From assembly GCA_944470555.2 (NCBI GenBank), contig OX104130.1, forward strand, positions 56,143,491 to 56,207,490: a stretch of 64,000 nt of DNA, written 5' to 3'. Shown here piece after piece: positions 12,431 through 23,569 of the stretch (position 1 is its first letter; the number at the start of each line of letters is the position of its first letter). The position numbers and the translations under genes were made by a program. The notes below the pieces were generated by a model. That model was not told the DNA's origin, ran no database searches, and saw nothing but the letters and a program-made list of their open reading frames with translations. Source of the DNA: Heterobilharzia americana. Its lineage: Eukaryota > Platyhelminthes > Trematoda > Strigeidida > Schistosomatidae.

Positions 12431-12495
12431 TAGTGGCTAACAGTGGAATCCAAGACGCACGTTTCTTCCTATCGCGGACTCATCAGGTGGGTGTA
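12431..12495 (-). ncRNA. Hammerhead ribozyme (type I, schistosome-like)
   Basis: The minus strand carries CTGATGA (12,486-12,480), a GTCC/GGAA stem II, GAAAC, a three-pair stem III, cleavage triplet GTC (12,456-12,454) and the downstream TGGATTCCACTG characteristic of Schistosoma hammerheads. All invariant core bases are present. Two weaknesses are visible: the core-proximal pair of stem II is G/A instead of G/C, and the first pair of stem I is mismatched. Activity is therefore likely reduced. It lies between the left pseudo-LTR and the RT frame, antisense to the RT. Penelope-like elements are known to carry hammerheads in their terminal repeats. Confidence 0.75.
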
Positions 12496-12668
12496 CTTGT
12501 TTTGACCAAATCACATTCACTGTCGTCTACAGTTTCATGAAGTTGACTATGTTTACCAGTGAAGGCGCTCTATTGCCCATATTTGTATTTCGTCATCAGA
12601 AACACTGAACCCTAAATACTTGTATAAATTAACATAATTGTAACTAAGCAGTCAATTATAAAAGTAAG

Positions 12669-14175
12669 ATGTTATCTATTCTCAGTGATGAAAGCAAATT
12701 CACATCAGATGCCCCCTGTGATGGAATACGTAAATTGGAAGGCAGAGTAAATTCTAAACTTGTGAAAATACTCGGCATGAATTGAATCAATAAAGATGAA
12801 TTTAATCGTCTAAAACCTATGGGATCTGAACATCCACATCTATATGGGCTACCTAAAACTCATAAACCTGACAATCCACTGCGTCAAATATTGTCTATGT
12901 GTCGATCACCCACACATAATCTAGCTAAATGGTTGACAAAGCTCTTGAGTCCTGTCAGAAGCCATTTATGTAAGTCGTCATTGAAAGATACACTTGACCT
13001 TATTGACTGTTTAGATTATATTAATATCAAGGATAAGACTGTGTACTCGTTCGATGTGAATTCTTTATTTACTAATGTACCTCTAGTAAAAACAATTGAT
13101 ATTTTATGTGACTGTATTTCTTCTAACAGTCATATATTCCCTATCCCTATTAATTTTTTAAAAGATTTGTTACTATGCGCTGATAAAGTTAAATTCTCAT
13201 TCGAGGGCGAACACTTTCAACAGATTGATGGTGTTGCGATGGGCAGTCCATTAGGACCGTTGCTAGCTGATGTATACATGTCATATGTTGAAAACATGGC
13301 TGACGATCTCATCGGAAGCGTTTCACTTTATAAGAGATATGTTGATGATATAGTCATTATATGTGAAAAGCCTGATGATGCAATGTGCCTGCTACAGAAA
13401 ATGAACACGGCTCAGAATCACATTAGCCTGACTTGTGAACAAGAGACGAACAACCAGCTACCGTTCCTAGACGTATTGCTCAGTCGACGGGAGGATGGCT
13501 CGATCAAGAGGTCGATCTATAAGAAACCTCCATGGACAGGGCAATATCTTAATTTCCATGGCTATTGCCCAGTCCAATATAAACGTGGTTTAGTTAGATG
13601 CTTATTCAACAGGATAAACCGTATCTGCACCGATGACACCAGGGAGGAAGAAACCAACTTACTGACGACAACTCTGACACAGAGTGGATACCCGTTGAGA
13701 TTTATCGACAGGTGCATAAGTTATATACCACTGAAAAGTGCACAGTGTTCCGTTGCTAAGATAAATTTCTTCATCTCATTACCATTTATAGGTGATTCAT
13801 ATAGCTTTGTTGTGAGGAAAAGACTTAGATCGGTCATCTGTAAAACGTATTATGCAGTCAAGGTCATCATTGTAGAGAAGACCAAGTCCATGTCACAGCA
13901 CAAACCAAAACAACATATAAACGATTACATCACATCCCAATGTGTTTATCAATTTACATGCATGTGTGGACACATATATAAAGAAGAGTAATCGTGATAT
14001 GCAGTTAAGGCAGGTTGAACATGTACCGAAGTGGCTACAAAAATAAATGACCTCAACAGATCCGATAAGTGCAAGTGACAAACATCCATCTTCGTCAATC
14101 GCTAAACATATACTAGAAACTAACCATAGGATAGACATGAAAACAGCCTTCAAAGTACTACATAAAAGTGTATAA
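12669..14175 (+). pseudogene. Penelope-like retroelement, RT and GIY-YIG remnant (left)
   Basis: The main frame (12,819-13,991, 390 codons) holds the Penelope-clade reverse transcriptase: YGLPKTHK at 9-16, SFDVNSLFTNVP (motif A) at 77-88, MGSPLGPLLADVYM (motif B) at 141-154, YVDD (motif C) at 174-177 and LPFLDV at 214-219. The upstream frame from 12,669 is in phase but cut by TGA at 12,783. Near the end a Cys-rich stretch leads to CGHIY, the start of the GIY-YIG endonuclease. A one-base loss shifts frame there, and RDMQLRQVEHVPKWLQ then SIAKHILETNHRID continue in the next frame with one TAA. The element is 5'-truncated (full PLE proteins are roughly twice as long) and inactive, although the RT catalytic residues remain. 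Confidence 0.9.
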
Positions 14176-14429
14176 AAAACAATTCGTACTCATGGCGAAC
14201 CTACCATGGTAGGTTCATACCAAGCGTGAAGTTTTTTTTCTTTATTCTCTCACTTCCTGTTGCCATGTTTCCTATTAACTTCACTGAACATTTTCGCAAA
14301 TTTTACCACAAATAGTTTGACAAGCCCATGTGTGATCAGAATGTTGGAAATGTATAGCGCTAATACAACACATGTTTCAGATAATCTTCGTCTTATCATT
14401 ACGCTGTTTAAATTTATATCAATAGGACC

Positions 14430-14640
14430 AGTTGCTTTCCTTTTTTACTTATTTTGATCATTCAAGTGCCAATAAATGGTAAAACGTACTCTCGCTCATT
14501 CATGAAATACATTCAACCTGTCGTTAGACGAGTTACCAAAGAAATTAAGAGAAAATATCACTCTAGATAGAAATGAGCTCCTGAGCACACAATACAATAT
14601 CATATAGGTATTACTGGAATATGTAGCTAGAACTACAATG
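14430..14640 (+). repeat. Right direct repeat (pseudo-LTR) of Penelope-like element
   Basis: Diverged partner of 12,100-12,310, lying just downstream of the GIY-YIG remnant. The divergence between the two repeats is far greater than between palindrome arms, so the insertion is older than the palindrome. Confidence 0.6.
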
Positions 14641-14761
14641 TCGTCGTTGGGTAACTGTCTACAAGTTCGACTTGTTTAACCCCCCCGACCACAACTTGAG
14701 GAATCTCAATTCGAAGTGAGTCATTAATGAGCATTAGAATAATTCAACTTGAAGCTTTGAG

Positions 14762-15058
14762 TGGATTTGTTGATCGATTTCAGGCCGGTAATCATCTCGG
14801 AGGTCTCTCTATATCGCAAACTGACAGAAGTGGGGAATGTGGATCTCTGGATTCCCACTCAGTAGTGCGATAGTAACGTGCTGACCATGGAACCTGAAGG
14901 TCTTAGTTTTGATCCCTGGAAGTGTGGATTCATGAGTGCGCACTGCGTAGGAGTCCCATAACACAACGAAACAGCTATCCACTGCTTTCGGGCTTCCAAT
15001 ATTTCTACAAATGATGTCAGACCATGATAAATATCAACCTGAAATCAATCAATAAATC
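14762..15058 (+). repeat. Sm-alpha-like SINE with hammerhead relic and inverted ends
   Basis: A tRNA-like 5' part (TTTTGATCCCTGG as decayed B box) is followed by GGAGTCCCATAACACAACG and AAACAGCTATCCACTGC, which align with the schistosome Sm-alpha hammerhead (GAGUCCCAAAUAGGACGAAAC). The CUGAUGA box is lost. The element starts with GGATTTGTTGATCGATTTCA and ends with the near reverse complement, so its ends form a terminal inverted repeat of about 22 bases. Confidence 0.6.
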
Positions 15059-15249
15059 CCCCGCAAACCTCCAAATCAAATTAAGTTTACTCACCCCCAC
15101 TTACAGTTCACTGAAAGCACTGTGCAAAGTATTCTACCCAATATGTATATTTATGGAAAATACTTCAGATAGTCTGTTGTTGATAATCCAGCCATCTTGT
15201 ATTCGGAGACTGGTAAGACGAATCCAGCCTCAACCTTGGTTTTCATTCC

Positions 15250-15478
15250 AGCTTTAATCATCACCCTGTATCACAGATATTAAGCTGGTATTCATCACAT
15301 ACTGATATCAGTTGGAGAACCACTGAGAAACTAGGAGCACTGGAAAGCTGCTTCGTCATAGTATTGAACTCCTCAACAGTGCACACCCACTCCCATACAC
15401 TGTCAGGGATCGAACCCACCACATCCAGGTTCCGTGGTTGGCACACCAATGTTGACCAACTCAGTTAGAACCTTGTGG
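15250..15478 (-). repeat. tRNA-derived SINE with decayed hammerhead
   Basis: The minus strand has an A-box-like CTAACTGAGTTGGTC and a perfect B box GGTTCGATCCC. Then come GGAGTTCAATACTATGACG and AAGCAGCTTTCCAGTGCTCC, a decayed form of the Sm-alpha hammerhead region. The Pol III promoter elements are better kept than the ribozyme. Confidence 0.65.
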
Positions 15479-15600
15479 TTCACATTTTCTTGATTCTGAC
15501 AGTTTCCAGATAGTCCCAACAACAACGTGTACACAGTAAAGTTAACAATAAATCAATTTTTAAAAATTATCCATATGCATGACATCATTGAGTAACTTAC

Positions 15601-15828
15601 CTCATCTAACTTTTCACAATTTGCTACACTTGGTAGAATTTCTTTGAGTCGTTCACACTCAATTTGATGAGGCTTTAGGTAATTATCACAATATGATACT
15701 TGGGAACGTGTTCTACTTCGAGCATATTTATGTAATCCTCTGGATGACATCAACACATGGCTACGTTTTCTTCTAGTTACTGACGTCCTTCGAAGTGGTG
15801 ATAGGCGTGTTATGCAGTTTGTAGACAT
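15601..15828 (-). CDS. First coding exon, putative helix-loop-helix protein (left)
   Basis: Starts at ATG 15,828 and stays open for 76 codons to a consensus donor GAG/GTAAGT. The N-terminal 45 residues are Arg/Ser-rich (RRTSVTRRKRS, YARSRTRSQ). The C-terminal end, ECERLKEILPSVANCEKLDE, resembles helix 1 plus loop of Id/extramacrochaetae-type helix-loop-helix proteins (LKELVPxxPxNxKxSK). Helix 2 would be in the next exon, which I could not find. A TATA box lies 55 bases upstream of the ATG, with a CCAAT motif before it, strong support for a real gene 5' end. The family call is tentative. It would act in the nucleus as a transcription regulator if correct. The right copy differs by Met/Lys at residue 27. 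Confidence 0.45.
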
Positions 15829-15882
15829 CCTTATTTTACAGTTAAGCGCAACACAACTGAAATCCTTGAGTGTAGATTGACC

Positions 15883-15890
15883 TTTATATA
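15883..15890 (-). promoter_or_regulatory. TATA box with upstream CCAAT, HLH-like gene (left)
   Basis: The minus strand reads TATATAAA 55 bases before the ATG at 15,828, with ATCCAATCG about 42 bases further upstream (15,932-15,936). A TCAGTT initiator-like motif lies about 25-30 bases downstream of the TATA. The arrangement is a standard Pol II core promoter. Confidence 0.6.
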
Positions 15891-16243
15891 AAAGGACTGG
15901 ATACAGCGTTCATTCCATAGTCCTCATTTCGATTGGATAAAAGCAACAACAACAACATATATGCTTACTTTTCAACCAACCAGAAACATTTGCGAGTTTG
16001 GGTCAGAGATAATTCTGTTTGACGTGTGAATAGGGAGGGGAGATATTTCGTTTACTTATCATTAGGTTGACTGACAAATGGACTACTGCAATGCAAACTG
16101 TTATCCAAAATTTGAGAAAGTTCTTCAACACCCCTTTATTCTCTGTTGTTAAATGGTAGATGGAGGGAAAGAAGATAATTAGAAAATGATCTAGCATAGA
16201 AGTAAATAGATAGCAAATAATTATAATTCATGATTTATAGAGG

Positions 16244-16365
16244 TTGGTTGGTTTCCAAGTGGTATTTATCACGGAAGAATGTCGAACCATACCGAAACAG
16301 CCAACCAACACCCCCAGGTTTTCAATGGTTCTCCAAATGATATCACTCCCTTACCTTCTGACGCT
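16244..16365 (+). repeat. SINE fragment (3' part, Sm-alpha-like)
   Basis: GAAACAGCC followed by CCCAGGTTTTCAATGGTTCT and a GATATCA segment matches the post-hammerhead part of the SINEs at 15,250 and 14,762. The tRNA-like head is missing. Confidence 0.5.
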
Positions 16366-17479
16366 CATTGACAACTTGCTTCCAGATGGATTTCACAAAG
16401 TTCTAAATAGTAGTCGTAAACTGTGGTGTCATCTATGCTAAATTTGAAGGTAGATATGATGTGAAGAATCAAGAGAAAGTGTAAGAATAGGCGGTCGTGT
16501 TGGAGATTGTGTACCACCAGCTGAAAAACAGAGTTCACGTGATTTATCGTTTTAACCTTAGTCACAAATGCCACAATCCAATGTCACATGATCACCTTAA
16601 ACAATGGTATAAGTACTCGGGAACGCGTCGAACCAAAAAAGTCTTCCTAATTCTTGAGTATTAATCAATCGTTATGAGAACCAGTTTTGCATAAGTTTCA
16701 ATCTTGTCCCCACTTTACAACGATATGAACAAGCTTCCTTCAGAAAGCACAGAGTTCATTGAAGATCTGAGTTTGGATTACTCGGTGACGAAGTTCAAGA
16801 GCTTGTCTCACAAGCAGCAGACTGCAGTTCTACATGTTTCTTGCTGATAAATCCCAACGAGCAGTAAACTCAGATCTAAGGTACCTTGTAAACTAATTTC
16901 ACACTCCAGCACTATATCACACAGCCTAGGCGGATACAATGCAAACTTAATCAGTCACCACATTGAAGTGAACGTTCAGTTAACGTCTAGGGTGATAACT
17001 ACTCAACGACCACTGATTAGGCAAGACAAAATGTGATAGAGATTCAGTCCTCTATCACACAATATAATCGAATTACTGTGTTATATCTTGAAGACTAGTA
17101 TACACCCTCATGATACACCTGTGTTCACGAACACTTTAAATATATCTGTTTAATCTAGGGTATATAGTGGTAGGATAGCTTTGTTATGTCTGGTGTTATA
17201 AATGTACTGTATGCCAGAACACAAATCACTCGTTTTGTTACAACACGAATTTTCAGTGTTAGAGACGACTGATAATTAATTATCACCTGATTATAAGACA
17301 TCACACTAGGTAGAGAGAGACAACAGAAACATGGTACAGGAGTAATATGGTTTTTAATGACTTGTAGCTTGTGAATCTCCATCGTTGATTGGACCAAATC
17401 GAACGGTCACCAATGTCATACAGGCTGCTGTGAGGATGCCTTGATATTTATCTATATTTTCAGTTTTGATACAGTTTAT
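16366..17479. other. No gene recognised
   Basis: Short frames on both strands are mutually overlapping shadows without splice or promoter context. No repeat of known family is recognised apart from the palindrome pairing with 58,285-59,398. Confidence 0.5.
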
Positions 17480-17607
17480 GGATAGTGGCTAACAGTGAAA
17501 TCCAAGACGCGAGTTTAGTGAGAACAGCTTCACTCACACAGACACCTAATGGATCTAAAATAGAACGAAACGCTCGTCAATCTGGATTCCACAGCTAGCC
17601 ACTATCC
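17480..17607 (+). ncRNA. Foldback pair of decayed hammerhead ribozymes (left)
   Basis: The segment begins GGATAGTGGCTAACAGTGAA and ends with its near reverse complement (GATTCCACAGCTAGCCACTA plus TCC), giving a hairpin of about 35-base stems. Each stem is the post-cleavage part of a schistosome hammerhead (GTC then TGGATTCCACNG). The plus-strand half keeps GAAAC and GTC (17,576-17,578) but CUGAUGA has become CTAATGG. The minus-strand half has lost the core. It is a relic of two head-to-head copies. Confidence 0.6.
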
Positions 17608-18025
17608 AGCACTAATCGTAGTAATTTGTTCGCCTTACTACGAACCACAATCACGTTTACATTACAGAATTTTCAGCATGCAACTGGACTGGTAAATAGT
17701 ACCGATTTTTGAGGTTGCTTGCTAACGCTCGGTGTAAACTTGTGCAGCAAATTTCACCCTAGTATCGTAAGTAAGACAAAACTCAGTTTTCATCCACAAC
17801 TTTGGTGATAAGATTAAAAACCAGTCACAACTAGTCAGCTTGAGCTCTTCTGCGAAATTTATTACAAACCATTAAAAACCTCATTGTTTTCATCTATCCA
17901 TAACATGCGCAGTCTGTTGTTCCTCAGATAACTTTGGTGTCATAGTCCTACAGTCATTTGTGTGAATGCACACTGGTTATCTTGTGATGTTTGTTTTAAA
18001 CCATGTTAACTATGCTCTTATCTGA

Positions 18026-18097
18026 CGAGTGGGTGATAGGGGTGTTAATTTTGACTATCTCTGCCATTATACGATAAGCATAAATATCACCCACTCG
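18026..18097. repeat. 13-bp perfect hairpin stem
   Basis: CGAGTGGGTGATA at 18,026-18,038 is the exact reverse complement of TATCACCCACTCG at 18,085-18,097, around a 46-base loop. Function unknown. It does not look like a terminator or MITE end. Confidence 0.7.
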
Positions 18098-21000
18098 GCT
18101 GGTGGGGACTTCAATATTCTTATGCTCATTTGGTTCAGCCTTGGAAATAGTCACCACTCAAGTGTAACTATCTCAACCAGTATGCATTTTACTAGACATC
18201 GGGTAGATATGCTAGTGTACAACATGGTGTCCATCCAACAGATGTCTTCTGAGCCTTTATTCATACGCAATTCTACTTGGTAAGACTAGCTACTCAGCAT
18301 GCAATATGACACCAGTTGATCTGAATTCTGGTTATGGATATTGTACAAATGGAACCATAAATTTACTGGGTTCACGTATTTCACGTCGTTCAAAGATTGA
18401 CAGAAACCCATCTGATCATATAGGGAACAAGCAGAAGGTGATTGCAGTGAACAGAATTTTTCCTGACCAACAAACTCATTCTCTGAGTTGTACATTCGTC
18501 GACATGAAGTGGAAACCATAGGACGTTCCACACCAGTTTCCAGTCAACAATCAAAACACACTGAATGGTAAAACCGAAATTACATAGCGTAGGTAAGAAT
18601 TTAGATTAGGAAAATAAGCCAAAGATTATGCAGTGAAGCATAATTATACAATTGGGCGATTGTCTACACTGGTCATTGCAAAGAAATAAGTTGTTCGTAC
18701 TACTTTTGGAAGCACAGTAACTAATGTGAACTTTCGAATTGTTAATGTTTCATTTATGCCCAGATGTTATAGTTTCGCTGTTTTCGCATGACTTGTTCGC
18801 AATTCACACGAAATTTTGAAGGATATCCCTAATGGGAGGGATTCTTCCCTATCTTAATGGTGCAGCGTAGTTTACACCGTTTAACAATAAATGATGCCCA
18901 TTATGATGAACTGTACACCTGGATCTGCACGCCTGCGCGTTTTATGAAGAAATGTTGAGAAGTACAGTATGTATGTAACATGACCATCTTGGGATTACTT
19001 ATCATATCAAGTCTTCGTACGCCTCATCTATTTCCTACATTTAGCAGAACCAGTCAATTTTACTTGGGATATAGGCACAGTTGTTAGGTTGATACGTCAT
19101 TGGTATACGTCTCATTCCAATGTTATTTGTTTGGCGGTGGCTGAATACAGATGCAGTGACACAGACTTTATCATATTTTGGAGCTATCAAATCGGTTTCA
19201 TGCCTCTATGTTTGTGTTCCCTGAGAGCTGAGCATCCACCGCCTCGAAATCTGGAGAGTTTTCCACCAGACTGCTCACTTATCATGAATTCCGGCTTTGA
19301 TCATCAGTGGGAACATTATCGTCAACTTCGATGAAAACAAATTCATCTGAAAATTTCAAACAGAAGAAAACGTGTTTCCTGGATCCCGTTCCTTACAACC
19401 ATTAGTATTGTAGCAGCGTTTCGATCATTTTTGAGCACTCATTCCTCAATACGCCACACTTCAATGTCTCGGCAATCATCTTAGTGGTTGCAATACATTC
19501 CATGATGAACAGAAATCAGTCAGCATTAGGGTGAACACTGACATTGATTGAATGTCATCTTGATTTGTGAGATAAAATGTAGAGTGGACACCACATGATA
19601 TTATTGGAAAGCGGGTTATAACTTAATCACTTATTGTTAACCAGTTCACGAGAATACCTCAATATATTCTGTTCAATCCCATATGACATTGATAGGATTA
19701 ACTGCTGGACAGTCTGAAGCTGGAGCGAGATAGCCTTTTAGGGGAGCAGTTCACAAGTCGTTCGCTGACTGATTTCATCCAGTGATGAAAAATACACATC
19801 CACACTGCAATTCATCATGAATAATAGGCATGTCAAAGTCTCTACACTGGGGGTGGAATTTCTTCGTCATCTGATCTACTATGTAGGTAACACAGACAGG
19901 TGTTCTATTATCATGACAGACCTACTCAGGGGAGGGGATCAGTGTGGTTGTATAGTTGAAGCAGAAAGGATTATGTAATCCCAAATGCGTATGAAAGGAA
20001 ATCCATTTCCGATTTCCCATGTTAATCTATTCCCCTTTCCTGTTACTGCCATCCACACTAACCCATTTACAAACAGGAAGTTTTGTAGTTATGACTGCCA
20101 TGTTCTTCTTTTTTCACATGAAAATAGTCTAACCACTTGGTAACTGAATTCACATCAAGTGTCGAATTAAATCATTGGGCGGAGAATGAACAACAAGAAA
20201 GGCTTGTCTACTATGGAGATTACAGATGGCTAATGATAACACATGGCGTTTTGTGATGTTGAACATGTTCGCTACACTTAGGGTTGTATGGAATAAAATA
20301 ACATCAGGTTTACATGCCACATTTGAGTTGTTTGGCTAAAGAAACATGATCCTCATTTGTTTTTCGACGGTTTGGCAAGGCTATGATTAATTGACATTTG
20401 ATCAAGAGGATTGTTGTAATCACTTCAGTAATGATCTAACCAAGCAGAGCTAACTAAGTTGATCACTGGATGATCGATGATCTGTAATGCAAATGTTTGT
20501 GAAATGTCAAAATGTCACCTTCCTACTGGCTCGAAATTCTACATGGGATGTGTTGCTAGTTGGACTTGTAAATCACTAGGATTGAATTACATCAGTAAAT
20601 TAGGATAAGTAAATGCAGGGAAACGAGACACCACGCTAGCTAGAATTGATGGTCACTATAATATATATACATATTTCTATCGAGTTATGTTGGAGACAGC
20701 TCCCATCATGAGTTGACTGATGTTGAAGGTGTATGTTATCAGACTTGATTATGGAAAATCACCAGTAACAATGTCAGTTACAGAGTTTGATAGTCGTACG
20801 CTTGGGGTGGTGAGGTAGCAACAACAATGTTCACCGCTAATAAATCCTAGAAGAGGCGAAATCAGTTGTCAAATAGTTTTCTCAATGATCATTCCAACCA
20901 TAAGTGAATTGCATCTACATATATGGCCTTATTCCATCCGTTGTCACGTTCCTTACATACTGCTGATGAATCTTTCATAAAAATTGATGATTGGAGGTGA

Positions 21001-21379
21001 AATGAAAAACCTGAGTTGCAGCAGGATTCTAGCCACTGGCATCCACGTTACCAGTCAGCCAAACCACGGTAGTCTCATTGAAATCCTTCGATAGTTGAAT
21101 AGACTGTCTCAAATATGAAAATGGTTTTAGTCATTTGATTATGAAGAAGCTAATGCTTTGCATTCTGTTATCCGATATGAGTGTTTACTCGGTTTTGCAA
21201 GTTATCACTGCTCACCTCGACCGTTAAAGTTTGTTAACACTCCAGTCACTGAAGTTAAATGAAAACTATGCTAGTCTATGGAAGTGACTTCAACAATTCG
21301 AATGCTCAGACATTCCCTATGAAACCTAGGCGTCGTGATTTACTCTCTGACAGGTGTGTTTGGTATACTCTTCAACCAA

Positions 21380-21381
<2 letters not shown>

Positions 21382-21417
<36 letters not shown>
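21382..21417. repeat. A36 run replacing 35 ordinary bases
   Basis: Between the shared flanks CTTCAACCAACTA and GTTAGACTT the left arm has exactly 35 A. The right arm (54,346-54,380) has exactly 35 bases of mixed sequence at the mirrored coordinates (sum 75,763). Equal length with total replacement points to a sequence-finishing artefact, not a retroposon tail. Confidence 0.85.
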
Positions 21418-21420
<3 letters not shown>

Positions 21421-23569
21421 AGACTTCGGTCAGTTTTAAAGAATAAGAACTAGACAGCTAAGGGGGAAGTTGCGATATGAACAGCTTGGTGGCAAATTGT
21501 TTGATGTCAGCAACGAGTGAGAAAGATTCGGACTGTCAAAGGAACATCAGACTGTTAATCGATGCAGATATGATTTTCTGATTGGCGTCAACTAGCCTTA
21601 AGCCGCTGTCAAGCTGAGCTTCCTGCTCATCGACTCACAACATCTTACGCTAAATGAGACAAAATAGTTCACAGTGAAAGAAGTAATCACTTATGAACTA
21701 ATAGTTAGTTCAGTGGATAACTAACATGTAGCTGACATTGACAACTGTATACTCAATAGGTCACTTTTATAATGGGTGAATATTTTGGAAGAATATGCAG
21801 GATAAAAACCACTTTGTTTGATTCTTCTAAGTGGTCCCAAATTAGGACCAAACAGGTGTATTGTACTGCCAGTTTTTCAACATTTCTCCAAGGGATATCA
21901 ATCTGCGATGAAAACGAATTTGTTTTTGTAAGGAGAGAAATCCTGAAGTGACTACGTTTGTCTGCTTTTGCTTGTTATAAGCATATTACAGTCAGTGTAA
22001 GTGGAACTGAAGATAATCTGAATAACGGATAATGTGCATAACAATGTGAGGAAGTTAATTGTAACTACTTTCCTATGTAAATTTTGTACTCGTTCGAGTT
22101 ATAGGCATGTCATGTTTACACTCACTGAGGATTAGGTTGACGTAGTAGTGTAGTGGTAACCTACTAGTTTATTGATAGGTGCTTGAGTGTGTTGCTTCTG
22201 CTTTACAACTAAGAGATGTGGTTAGGTAGATGAAGTGGTGCGAGGAGGCTACATTCCTTAACGGTTACTGTATATCAGGGAACTACCACGTGGACAGAGT
22301 TAAACCTAAATATGGCTAAGAGAAGTATGTTTATTCAGAAAGTTGTGATGGTATTTGAATAGGATAGGTGAGCGAGTATTCTACGGACAACTGTACTCGA
22401 TATGCAGTACAGACGTGAATTCTGAGAAGTGGTGGATGAGTGCAATCTAACTGTGGTCAAACGAATGCAATTCACTTACAATATAAGCCTGTTGAAGAGT
22501 GGGCACCGTCAGAACATCATTCATGTATGATTGCAAGTAATAAGATATTCAATTCCTTCTGGTTACTCTCTTTACAACTATCGATTTCCATTTAATACAG
22601 TGATCGAATTAAAGTCATTGGGTGACCAAGTTTCCAGTTGTTTTATTCAATAATCCTGTCAGCCAACCAGTGTTAGTTGGAGTGATTTAATGACTGTGCA
22701 GCAAAATTGCTCAATGAAATGAAGTAGTCGTCCAATACGCCTTGATTTCTAATATTCCTTAAACTTGCATCGAGCCTTTATTAGCTGGTAAAACTGTTCC
22801 CTGTGAATAGCGTTGTTGCTCACCTCCTGTCTGCCTTATTTTTCACAACTGTCCTTTCTTGTGTGTCTGAAAACCTGAGTCACTACTCAGTTTCTAACTA
22901 AGATGGTCAGATGGTCAATATAATCGTCACAAAGTAGGTTTCATCAAGTAGAACCATATCACATTCTCTAATTTATTCATTGAATTTATTTATATCGCAT
23001 GCCATTGAAACAAAGCTTTTTCAATCACTTTGTTCACCTTGACAACAAACTTTATTAGGTAGTTAAAATGAAATTCAAGCTCATGGATGTGAAGTATGAG
23101 AGTATGTGAATGAGTAGAAGGTCAACTTGCCGTTCACAGAACAGACACAGCCTCTTTCTCCCTCCCCATCATAAATTAAAATGAAAGTGAAAATTGAATC
23201 CAGATGTTTTGCGTTAAAGGTGATACGTTTTTGAGACAGAAATAATTAAACTGGATTATTATCAAGGCAGTTAGTTTAAATGAACAACTGGTACGTAGGA
23301 AAAATTTCCACATTACACTAGTTAAAACTAAGCGTCGATTAGTTCATGTTTTGAGGACGATCTATTGCTCATAATCACATCTCAGAGTGGAGTTGTACTT
23401 CAGCACAGTGTCCAAATTTTGCACTTCACAAGCAGGAGAAAGTTTACACTGTTCGACTCGTCTCGATCTGTATGCTTAAAAAAGCAGTATTCATCATCAG
23501 CCTTCTTTTCGTCGGGGTAACTGTTGTTCCAGTCGTCGGGATAGAACAAGCTATTGAGAAGGCCTAATA

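Larger units (their letters stand above)
17608..23569. other. Long intergenic stretch of block C without a supported gene
   Basis: Apart from the hairpin at 18,026 and the A-run at 21,382 I find no supported gene, RNA or known mobile element. Frames at 18,122-18,282 (ending at a GTAAGA donor-like site) and 19,089-19,334 are preserved identically in both palindrome arms, but the arms are too similar for that to count as evidence. Confidence 0.5.

Noticed and set aside
18029..18283. 84-codon frame ending at a donor-like GTAAGA
   Set aside because: It begins with GTG, the first ATG leaves about 53 codons, the 18,026 hairpin overlaps it, and no acceptor-side partner is evident.
22140..22320. tRNA-like TAGTGTAGTGGTAAC motif
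   Set aside because: A-box resemblance only, with no B box at the right distance.
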